This document shows positions 1 to 4,991 of a stretch of 5,021 nucleotides of DNA, in pieces. Both the position numbers and the translations under genes were made by a program. This stretch comes from JBDNFP01 sp041689775. Its GTDB lineage: Bacteria; Bacteroidota; Bacteroidia; Cytophagales; Spirosomataceae. Every line of letters begins with the position of its first letter. Position 1 is the first letter of the stretch. The notes under the pieces were generated by a model. The model was not told where the DNA came from and ran no database searches. It saw only the letters and a program-made list of their open reading frames with translations. The stretch is taken from NCBI GenBank assembly GCA_041689775.1, contig JBDNFP010000209.1, positions 1 through 5,021 of the forward strand, given 5' to 3'.

Positions 1-168
1 ATTGCAGCGCAAAATGTCGGCGATCTGGTCGATCTTGCCCCCCTGGTCGCTGAAGATGATCATCTGGCAGCGCAGGCGGAAGGTGGCCTTCTTGCCCGTC
101 TTGTGGCCCAATACGAGTGCCGCACGCTGATCGTCACTCAGGCTGATGTATCGTTTCTTCCCTTGCAT
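1..168 (-). CDS. IS630-family transposase, N-terminal part (left copy)
   Basis: This is a cut-and-paste transposase of the IS630/Tc1-mariner superfamily, of which only the first 56 codons are inside the window, reading leftward from ATG at 168-166. The visible part is the N-terminal DNA-binding region: a basic start (MQGKKRYISL), the RLRCQMIIFS segment, and the first helix of a helix-turn-helix (KIDQIADIL, residues 45-53). The DDE catalytic domain would lie outside the window. The protein is identical to the first 56 residues of the right-hand copy, since the single coding difference (position 111) is a synonymous Leu codon. The start codon lies inside a perfect palindrome (161-178), and there is no recognisable ribosome binding site. 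The family call rests on the HTH pattern and the TA target and is firm; the subfamily is not determined. Confidence 0.85.
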   Translation of the reverse strand, partial: MQGKKRYISLSDDQRAALVLGHKTGKKATFRLRCQMIIFSDQGGKIDQIADILRCN

Positions 169-178
169 GGATGCAAGG
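161..178. repeat. Palindrome over the transposase start codon (left IS copy)
   Basis: CCTTGCAT and ATGCAAGG flank a 2-base centre, giving a perfect 8-bp inverted repeat. The transposase ATG (168-166 on the minus strand) lies within it. In mRNA a 7-bp stem with a 4-base loop could form over the initiation site; in DNA it could be an operator for a dimeric protein. The role is inferred, the palindrome is directly visible, and it is preserved in the right copy. Confidence 0.7.
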
Positions 179-213
179 TAAAAATTATATCTATATTTAC
201 GTCCGACTACTTA

Positions 214-382
214 CCTGGCACAGAAATAACGTTTTTAAGAGATGAAGTTTCAGGTCAGTTTTTGTACAAAGCAATTAAGTTTGAACTCCTGAATCCCGCC
301 ATTCGATCAATCATTCCTGTTCGCCCCTTGCCTTTCCGCCCTCCCTTCCCTACATTCGTCATAACCTAAACTATTTCACTTC
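214..382. other. Interval between left IS630 and the VPS10/BNR gene
   Basis: No confident gene is present. On the plus strand the frame starting at 214 stays open to a stop at 367-369. Its first part reads PGTEITFLRDEVSGQFLYK, which resembles the tail of a secreted protein; its later part (RPLPFRPPFPTF) looks like translated pyrimidine-rich spacer. It could be a short remnant of a gene cut by the IS, or chance. An open frame of about 52 codons is not rare. Confidence 0.35.
276..283 (+). promoter_or_regulatory. Candidate -7 promoter box for the VPS10/BNR gene
   Basis: TAAGTTTG is a full match to the Bacteroidota sigma-factor -7 consensus TAnnTTTG. It would start transcription near position 290 and give a leader of about 90 bases. 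There is no TTTG at the usual distance of about 20 bases upstream (the TTTG at 261-264 is too close), so this is a half-supported promoter. Confidence 0.3.
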
Positions 383-1438
383 ATGCGATCAATAGTACTC
401 CTCCTTTTGGGAGTTTGTGTGGGTGTCCAAACCGGACTGGCCCAAAAACTCAATCCCAACGATTTAAAACAACTCAACTACCGTTTTATCGGTCCCGATG
501 GTAACCGGGCCATTGCGATTGCCGGCGAGCCGGGTAATAGCGATGTGGTCTACATCGGCGCGGCTTCGGGCGGTATCTTCAAAACCGACGATCAGGGCGT
601 GAGTTGGAAACCCATTTTCGACGATCAGGATGTATCGTCCATCGGTGCGCTGGCTTTGGCACCTTCGTACCCCAAGCAGGTATGGGCGGGCACGGGCGAA
701 ACCTTCGTGATACGTCCGGCGCATTCGTTGGGCAATGGCATCTACAAATCATCCGATGCCGGGAAGACCTGGAAGAATATGGGCCTGGAAAAATCGGGCC
801 GGATCGGTCGGGTGATTGTGAGCCCGAAGGATACCAATACCGTCTATGCCTGCGCGTTGGGCCATACCTACGGCCCGCAACAGGAGCGAGGTGTGTACCG
901 TACCAAGAACGGTGGTAAAAGCTGGGACCGAGTACTATTCGTGAACGAAAAAACGGGTGCCAATGAGTTAGCGATCAATCCACAAAACCCCGATATCCTG
1001 TTTGCCGGGATGTGGAATATCAACATCAATACCTGGGGCCTGCACAGTGGCGGCGAAGGTGGTGGAGTGTATCGCTCCAAAGACGGAGGTATTACCTGGG
1101 AACCCCTACATACCAAAGGCCTGCCGGGCGGGCCGGGTAAGGAAGTTGGCAAAGTAGCCGTGGCCGTTGCACCGGGGCAACCCAACGTGGTGTACGCGCT
1201 GTTTGAAATGGATAGCCCGGCGCTGTACCGCTCCGAGGATGGCGGCGAAAGCTGGAAACTGATGTCGCGCGACCACAGCATGATGGAGCGCGCGCCCTAC
1301 TACGGCCGTATTACGGTAGCCCCCGACGATGCCAATGAAATTCACACCATCAGCGTGAAGCATGGTATTTCCAAAGACGGCGGTAAAACCTGGGATTTTG
1401 GCTACAAAGGAGGAGGCGACAACCACGACTACTATTGA
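383..1438 (+). CDS. VPS10/BNR-repeat protein, N-terminal fragment (351 aa)
   Basis: This fragment starts with a signal peptide (residues 1 to about 20: MRSIV, a hydrophobic LLLLGVCVGV stretch, then a TGLAQ cleavage-like site), so it should be exported to the periplasm or cell surface. Six Asp-boxes follow, with tryptophans at residues 75, 130, 181, 239, 291 and 337, for example KSSDAGKTW and RSEDGGESW. The family motif WAGTGE is at 101-106, followed by the typical GNGIYKSSDAGKTW segment. The frame stays normal through GGDNHDYY and then hits TGA at 1436-1438, in the middle of a propeller blade. That end is not a natural C-terminus. The ATG at 383 is chosen because the signal peptide begins there. 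Alone, this fragment would be an incomplete propeller and probably unstable. Confidence 0.85.
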   Translation: MRSIVLLLLGVCVGVQTGLAQKLNPNDLKQLNYRFIGPDGNRAIAIAGEPGNSDVVYIGAASGGIFKTDDQGVSWKPIFDDQDVSSIGALALAPSYPKQVWAGTGETFVIRPAHSLGNGIYKSSDAGKTWKNMGLEKSGRIGRVIVSPKDTNTVYACALGHTYGPQQERGVYRTKNGGKSWDRVLFVNEKTGANELAINPQNPDILFAGMWNININTWGLHSGGEGGGVYRSKDGGITWEPLHTKGLPGGPGKEVGKVAVAVAPGQPNVVYALFEMDSPALYRSEDGGESWKLMSRDHSMMERAPYYGRITVAPDDANEIHTISVKHGISKDGGKTWDFGYKGGGDNHDYY

Positions 1439-3521
1439 CCCCCTCAATGGCGACCGGCAGATGATGGCCCACGACGGTTGCGCAAGTATTAGTCTCAACC
1501 GTACCAAAACGTTTCAGAATGTAACGCTGCCCATCGCGCAGATGTACCACGTATCGGTAGATAACCGAGTACCTTACTATGTGTACGGCAACCGGCAGGA
1601 TGGCTACTCGTACCGCGGGCCGAGCAACAGCCGGGGCCGGGGTATTCCGCTGAGTAGCTGGACGGCCGTTGGCGGTTGCGAAAGCGGCTTTGCCAAGGTC
1701 GATCCCTTTGATGACAATATAATCTGGTCGGGTTGCTACGATGGCGGACTGGATGTCTACGACCTCCGTACCGACCACGCCCGTGACGTGCGGGTGTGGC
1801 CCGAGGCTGGCTACGGCTGGACGCCGGCCGATATAAAGTACCGCTGGCACTGGAACTTCCCGCTGAGTTTCTCGCCCCACACCCCGCACCGGGTATACGT
1901 GGGTAGTCAGGTAGTACATAAGTCCGACGATTTTGGTCAAAGCTGGCAGGTCATCAGTCCCGACCTGACCACTAACGATAAGTCACATCAGCAGAATTCG
2001 GGTGGCGTAGCCGTTGATAACCTCATGACGTTTGACGGCAATGTACTGTTTGCCATTGAGGAATCGCCCATTCAGAAAGATATGATTTGGATAGGTACCA
2101 ATGACGGACAAGTACAGCTTACCCGTGATGGTGGCAAAAACTGGGAGAACCTGACGAAGAACCTACAAGTACCCGCCTGGGGTACCATCGCCAATATTGA
2201 ACCCTCGCGCTACGATGCGAGTACGGCTTACGTCAGTGTAGACTTGCATCAGATGGGTGACTTTGACCCGTATATTCTAAAAACATCCAATTACGGTAAA
2301 ACTTGGCAAAAAATAAGCAACGGCATCCCTAAATCGGTGTTGAGCTTCGTGCACGTGGTCAAAGAAGATCCTTCGGTGAAAGGAGTACTGTATGCAGGTA
2401 CGGATAATAATCTCTACGTGTCGCCGGATGATGGCGTTAGCTGGTCGTCACTGAGGCTGAATATGCCGCCGGCTCCGGTTTATTGGCTGGAAGTACAGAA
2501 AGAATTCGGGGATCTGGTGGTAGCTACCTACGGCCGGGGATTTTACATTCTGGACGATCTTACTCCCGTACGCGAATTAGCAAAATCTAGTACCCTTGCC
2601 AATACCCTACTGCCCGTTCGGAAAGGCTACCGTTTTCAGGAAGTGGAGCCGGGACATAATGAAAGTACCCTCAGCGACGGCCGGGGCCCCAACTACGGCG
2701 TGCCGATTCAGTACTACCTGAAAGATACCTTGGCCAAGGCTCCCGAGATCAAGATTCTGGCGGGGGGCAAAGAAATCAGAAGCATGAAAGGCACCAATAA
2801 GCCGGGCGTAAACCGCATTTGGTGGGATTTGCGCTACGAAGCACCCGAAAAACCCAGACTACGTACTTTACCCCCCGGCAAAACCTGGGTGACGTTCGGG
2901 AAAGATAGTACCCGTACCCTCCTGACCTGGGATTTGGATATTATTCCCGGGCTATCCGGACCGCGTGTTTCGCCGGGCGCTTTCACTGCTCAGGTGTCAT
3001 TGGGAGGAGGAAACAGCACGCAGCCGATTGAGATTCTCAAAGACCCGCATACGGCAGGTACCCTAGCTGATATCCGGGAGCAGGAGCAGTTTAGCCTTGA
3101 CTTACGTGTCGCGTTGAATCAAGCCGTTGGGATGATCAACGAGCTGGAAGTACTTCGGGCGAATCTGGAAAACAAGCACGCTATGGTTTCGGATACTAAG
3201 CTTAAAGCCGAGGTTCAGAAAATGAACGCCGCCGCTACCACTATTTCATCACAGTTATTTGACATTCACCTGACGGGGGCCCGCGAGGATGCTTTTCGCA
3301 ATCCGGTGAAAGTATACGAGCGACTGGGTGCCTTAGCGTCTGACATTGGAGCCAATGGAGTAGATTTCAAGCCTACCAATCAGCAGCGTGAGGTATACGC
3401 TATCTTGAAGGGACAGTTGGAAAAGGCCCAGGCTGATTATACCGATTTAACCAAGACGGCTTTACCGGTGTTGAACAAGTCCTTAACCAAGAAAAACAAA
3501 AGCTGGACGCTGACTAAATAG
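1362..3521 (+). CDS. VPS10/BNR-repeat protein, C-terminal fragment
   Basis: Only the part from about 1434 (IDPLNGDRQMM) is authentic; the first 24 residues from the ATG at 1362 are out-of-frame translation of the upstream half, so this start is artificial. Using composite numbering (this frame plus 327), four more Asp-boxes end at W522, W588, W642 and W688. They are followed by the family's closing propeller motif ATYGRGFYILDD (716-726), a beta-rich segment with NRIWWDLRYE (811-820), and a helix-rich, charged C-terminal region (about 895-1032), which is typical of the long members of this family. There is no lipobox and no type IX secretion sorting domain at the C-terminus. Without the upstream signal peptide this fragment would not be exported. 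The stop is TAG at 3519-3521, 14 bases before the cupin gene. Confidence 0.8.
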   Translation: MVFPKTAVKPGILATKEEATTTTTIDPLNGDRQMMAHDGCASISLNRTKTFQNVTLPIAQMYHVSVDNRVPYYVYGNRQDGYSYRGPSNSRGRGIPLSSWTAVGGCESGFAKVDPFDDNIIWSGCYDGGLDVYDLRTDHARDVRVWPEAGYGWTPADIKYRWHWNFPLSFSPHTPHRVYVGSQVVHKSDDFGQSWQVISPDLTTNDKSHQQNSGGVAVDNLMTFDGNVLFAIEESPIQKDMIWIGTNDGQVQLTRDGGKNWENLTKNLQVPAWGTIANIEPSRYDASTAYVSVDLHQMGDFDPYILKTSNYGKTWQKISNGIPKSVLSFVHVVKEDPSVKGVLYAGTDNNLYVSPDDGVSWSSLRLNMPPAPVYWLEVQKEFGDLVVATYGRGFYILDDLTPVRELAKSSTLANTLLPVRKGYRFQEVEPGHNESTLSDGRGPNYGVPIQYYLKDTLAKAPEIKILAGGKEIRSMKGTNKPGVNRIWWDLRYEAPEKPRLRTLPPGKTWVTFGKDSTRTLLTWDLDIIPGLSGPRVSPGAFTAQVSLGGGNSTQPIEILKDPHTAGTLADIREQEQFSLDLRVALNQAVGMINELEVLRANLENKHAMVSDTKLKAEVQKMNAAATTISSQLFDIHLTGAREDAFRNPVKVYERLGALASDIGANGVDFKPTNQQREVYAILKGQLEKAQADYTDLTKTALPVLNKSLTKKNKSWTLTK
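1427..1438 (+). other. Frameshift site in the VPS10/BNR gene
   Basis: The reading GAC-TAC-TAT-TGA stops the upstream frame, while ATT-GAC-CCC from 1434 resumes the family sequence. The family motif at this place is H-D-x-W-I-D-P. Inserting two G after T1433 would give TAC-TGG-ATT-GAC (H-D-Y-W-I-D-P). A 2-base deletion is therefore a better fit than a 1-base insertion, which would give HDYIDP. No slippery heptamer is present, so programmed frameshifting is unlikely. Confidence 0.75.
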
Positions 3522-3535
3522 CCCGTGATAATACT

Positions 3536-4045
3536 ATGCAAGAGTTAAAACCAGCCGCCTACTGGGTGGAAAAATACCAGATGCAGGCGCATCCCGAAGG
3601 CGGGTACTTTGCCGAAACCTACCGCTCGGCGGAGCAGATTCCGCAGGTGGTTCTGCCGGAGCGATTTAGCGGGGCACGTTCGTTTAGTACGGCCATTTAC
3701 TTCCTGCTGGAAGGCCACCATTTCTCGGCCCTGCACCGCATTGAAGCCGACGAGCTATGGCATTTTTACGCCGGGCAGCCGTTAGAAGTTTTCGTAATTG
3801 ATCCCGATAGTGGGGTGTTGCAGATTATCCGACTAGGCAATAACCCCGACGCCAGAGAAGTATTTCAGGCCATGGTACCCGCCGGAGCGTGGTTTGGGTC
3901 AAAACCGGCCGAGGGAGCTTCCTATTCGTTGGTTGGCTGTACGGTGGCACCCGGCTTTGATTTTGCGGGTTTTGAGTTAGCAGAAAGAGGTATGATGTTG
4001 GCCCGGTTTCCGCAGCATCAGGCGGTGATTGAGAAGCTGACTTGA
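3536..4045 (+). CDS. DUF985 (Cupin_5) cupin-fold protein
   Basis: The 169-residue product is a cytoplasmic small beta-barrel protein of the DUF985/Cupin_5 family, a single-domain cupin found widely in bacteria and some fungi; the yeast YML079w protein belongs to it. Biochemical function is not established. Family hallmarks in order are HPEGGYFAETYRS (19-31), TAIYFLL (52-58), the cupin motif 1 region from G60 to G80 with H67, E73 and H76 as candidate metal or ligand contacts, VPAGAWF (114-120) as the degenerate second motif with Trp where classical cupins have His, and LVGCTVAPGFDFAGFEL (132-148). Length is normal and the frame intact. No signal peptide. It begins 14 bases after the VPS10/BNR gene without its own obvious promoter, so co-transcription is likely, but a functional link to that exported protein is not evident. 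An internal ATG at 3581 is less likely because it would drop conserved N-terminal sequence. Confidence 0.9.
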   Translation: MQELKPAAYWVEKYQMQAHPEGGYFAETYRSAEQIPQVVLPERFSGARSFSTAIYFLLEGHHFSALHRIEADELWHFYAGQPLEVFVIDPDSGVLQIIRLGNNPDAREVFQAMVPAGAWFGSKPAEGASYSLVGCTVAPGFDFAGFELAERGMMLARFPQHQAVIEKLT

Positions 4046-4062
4046 TTTCTGACGTTCGGTAA

Positions 4063-4086
4063 TTAATTAGCTGTCGACATAATTAA
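4063..4086. repeat. AT-rich inverted repeat after the cupin gene
   Basis: TTAATTA (4063-4069) and TAATTAA (4080-4086) are perfect inverted arms around a 10-base loop, which itself contains the palindrome TGTCGACA (4072-4079). It lies 18 bases after the cupin stop. It could help end transcription, but the stem is weak and no T-run follows, so a terminator call is only tentative. Confidence 0.35.
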
Positions 4087-4148
4087 CCGCGGAGGTCGCT
4101 AAGTTCGTGCGCAGAGTTTATAAAGTTGCTCATCCATCACTAAACCGG

Positions 4149-4189
4149 ATAGTTAATCAGGGATTATAGTCGTATTTTTGATTAACTAT
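4149..4189. promoter_or_regulatory. Inverted repeat overlapping the Uma2-gene promoter (candidate operator or leader hairpin)
   Basis: ATAGTTAATCA (4149-4159) and TGATTAACTAT (4179-4189) form a perfect 11-bp inverted repeat with a 19-base spacer, ending 11 bases before the Uma2 start codon. The right arm overlaps the end of the candidate -7 box TATTTTTG. A repressor bound there could control the downstream gene. The alternative pairing TTATAGT (4164-4170) with ACTATAA (4185-4191) is also possible. The repeat is directly visible; its function is inferred. Confidence 0.45.
4173..4180 (+). promoter_or_regulatory. Candidate -7 promoter box for the Uma2 gene
   Basis: TATTTTTG fits the Bacteroidota -7 consensus TAnnTTTG. 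Transcription would begin around 4187, leaving a leader of only about 14 bases and no Shine-Dalgarno. No clear TTTG -33 element is seen about 20 bases upstream, so support is partial. Its overlap with the 11-bp inverted repeat strengthens the idea of a regulated promoter. Confidence 0.35.
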
Positions 4190-4200
4190 AACTCATTCCT

Positions 4201-4755
4201 ATGCCAACAATTACTGAATTTTCGCAACTAGACCTCAGCGGTACTTACTCCTACGCTGACTACCTAAAATGGCAGTTTCGGGAGTGGGTAGAGCTACTGC
4301 GTGGGAAGGTTCTACAAATGATACCTGCTCCCAGCGTTCGACATCAACAGGTTGCTAGTAACCTGCACTTCCATTTTCGTTCCGCTTTTCAGAGAGAATC
4401 TTGTCGGGTATTTTTTGCGCCCTTCGACGTTCGTCTTTACAACCGGAAGAAGTCAATGAAAGCCAGTAAAGAGATTTTTACGGTCGTACAACCTGATCTG
4501 TGCGTGATTTGTAATGAATCCAAGCTGGATGAGCAAGGCTGCAACGGGGCGCCTGATCTAGTGATCGTTCATCTCTCGCCGGGCAATACCAAGCGAGAGA
4601 TGAACGAGAAGTTTGAACTCTATGAAGAAGCGGGTGTGCAGAAATATTGGCTCGTGGAGCCCAACGATGAAGTCGTTTTGATCTATGTCCTTAACAATGA
4701 AGAACGCTACATTGGCCTGCGACCAGCCACCGAGGTAGTCAAGTCTTTTTCCTGA
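4201..4755 (+). CDS. Uma2-family (DUF820, PD-(D/E)XK) endonuclease, probably inactive
   Basis: The 184-residue product belongs to the Uma2/DUF820 family of restriction-endonuclease-fold proteins, which are common in multiple copies in cyanobacteria and Cytophagales; their biological role is unclear and they are often near mobile DNA. Visible family features are TYSYADYLKW (15-24), VELLRGKVLQMIPAPS (30-45), H48-Q49, FAPFDVRL (72-79), VVQPDL with the conserved Asp99, GAPDLVI (116-122), LSPGNTK (125-131), EKFELYEEAGVQKYWLVEP (136-154). Between VI and LSP the family normally has Glu-Ile, giving the catalytic acid; here it is V123-H124, encoded inside a perfect 15-bp inverted repeat. The end is also damaged: the TGA at 4753-4755 arises from a frameshift, and the remaining family C-terminus lies in another frame up to the IS630 junction. 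It has its own candidate promoter and operator upstream. Family call firm; loss of activity is inferred. Confidence 0.85.
   Translation: MPTITEFSQLDLSGTYSYADYLKWQFREWVELLRGKVLQMIPAPSVRHQQVASNLHFHFRSAFQRESCRVFFAPFDVRLYNRKKSMKASKEIFTVVQPDLCVICNESKLDEQGCNGAPDLVIVHLSPGNTKREMNEKFELYEEAGVQKYWLVEPNDEVVLIYVLNNEERYIGLRPATEVVKSFS
4565..4607. repeat. Perfect 15-bp inverted repeat within the Uma2 active-site region
   Basis: TCGTTCATCTCTCGC (4565-4579) is the exact reverse complement of GCGAGAGATGAACGA (4593-4607), with a 13-base loop. A perfect 15-bp hairpin with such a short loop is not expected by chance in 5 kb. The right arm encodes the ordinary family sequence around KREMNE, while the left arm contains the abnormal codons for V123-H124. 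No T-run follows, so it is not a terminator. Confidence 0.9.
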
Positions 4756-4780
4756 AATATCGATTGACCTCGCCAAAGTA
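4748..4780 (+). pseudogene. Out-of-frame 3' remnant of the Uma2 gene
   Basis: Reading from 4748 gives FPEISIDLAKV, which is the expected C-terminal signature of Uma2 proteins in this phylum (a Phe-Pro-Glu then an Ile-Asp-Leu pattern near the end). It is one base out of frame with 4201-4755. Removing one T from the T-run 4746-4750 would join them as KSFPEISIDLAKV. The last codon GTA contains the TA at which the right IS630 begins, so the element has cut off the final few residues. Confidence 0.75.
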
Positions 4781-4991
4781 AGTAGTCGGACGTAAATATA
4801 GATATAATTTTTTCCTTGCATCCATGCAAGGGAAGAAACGATACATCAGCCTGAGTGACGATCAGCGTGCGGCACTCGTACTGGGCCACAAGACGGGCAA
4901 GAAGGCCACCTTCCGCCTGCGCTGCCAGATGATCATCTTCAGCGACCAGGGGGGCAAGATCGACCAGATCGCCGACATTTTGCGCTGCAAT
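4778..4991. repeat. Right arm of the 214-bp inverted repeat (partner 1-214)
   Basis: This is the inverted match of 1-214 with two differences (C4881 versus the left copy's T-equivalent; T4813 versus A-equivalent). It corresponds to the tip, leader and first 56 transposase codons of the IS630 element, plus the TA target and one shared flanking base. Confidence 0.95.
4814..4831. repeat. Palindrome over the transposase start codon (right IS copy)
   Basis: CCTTGCAT (4814-4821) and ATGCAAGG (4824-4831) are separated by CC, and the start codon is 4824-4826. It is the same palindrome as at 161-178. It may restrain translation initiation or serve as a transposase or regulator binding site; both are inference. 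Confidence 0.7.

Larger units (their letters stand above)
1..211 (-). mobile_element. IS630-family insertion sequence, 5' end (left copy, partial)
   Basis: This is the transposase-proximal end of an IS630-family element that continues leftward beyond the window. Reverse-complemented, it matches 4781-4991 except at 111 (synonymous) and 179 (upstream of the start codon). The element tip is taken as position 211 because similarity to the other copy ends at 214 and IS630 elements insert at TA; the TA here is at 212-213. The far end and the second target duplication are outside the window, so completeness cannot be judged. Confidence 0.85.
1..214. repeat. Left arm of a 214-bp inverted repeat (partner 4778-4991)
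   Basis: Position i pairs with 4992 minus i throughout this stretch. By direct reading there are only two mismatches, at 111/4881 and 179/4813. The repeat is the shared 5' end of two inverted IS630 copies. It probably extends leftward past position 1, because the right copy continues to the window end. Confidence 0.95.
383..3521 (+). pseudogene. VPS10/sortilin-like BNR (Asp-box) repeat secreted protein, frameshifted
   Basis: Two overlapping open frames (383-1438 and 1362-3521) are the front and back of one gene of about 1046 codons, which is normal length for this Bacteroidota family of WD40/YVTN/BNR-like repeat proteins (sortilin N-terminal-type beta-propeller). The product would be an exported multi-bladed propeller with a C-terminal helical domain; its substrate is unknown, and the relatives are only loosely annotated as glycosyl hydrolase-like. 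At least ten Asp-boxes (S/T-x-D-x-G-x-x-W type) are visible across the two halves. The break is at about 1430-1437, inside the family motif HDxWIDP. The gene lacks a Shine-Dalgarno, as is usual in this phylum. The next gene, a cupin, starts 14 bases downstream. Either the gene is genuinely inactivated or the read has a 2-base error; the rest of the sequence is intact, favouring a recent or artefactual lesion. Confidence 0.85.

Noticed and set aside
192..199. TATATTTA reading out of the left IS toward the VPS10/BNR gene as an outward promoter
   Set aside because: It misses the final G of TAnnTTTG and has no -33 element at the right distance; it lies in an AT-rich IS tip.
103..369. Plus-strand 88-codon open frame beginning MAQYECRTL
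   Set aside because: Its first half is the antisense of the left IS630 transposase; the same antisense peptide appears on the minus strand of the right copy (4707-4889). It begins with GTG and ends in spacer.
1362..1438. Programmed ribosomal frameshift joining the two VPS10/BNR frames
   Set aside because: There is no slippery heptamer or following structure, and the family is not known to use recoding; a 2-base lesion at TGG explains it better.
4063..4086. Rho-independent terminator after the cupin gene
   Set aside because: The stem is entirely A/T and lacks a downstream T-run, so it is kept only as a repeat.
4764..4808. TTGACC at 4764-4769 with TATAAT at 4803-4808 as a sigma70-type transposase promoter
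   Set aside because: The spacing is 33 bases instead of about 17, and TTGACC is explained as Ile-Asp-Leu codons of the Uma2 remnant.
4558..4889. Minus-strand open frames over the Uma2 3' end and right IS (4558-4821 and 4707-4889)
   Set aside because: They are shadows of the Uma2 and transposase coding strands with no recognisable protein features.
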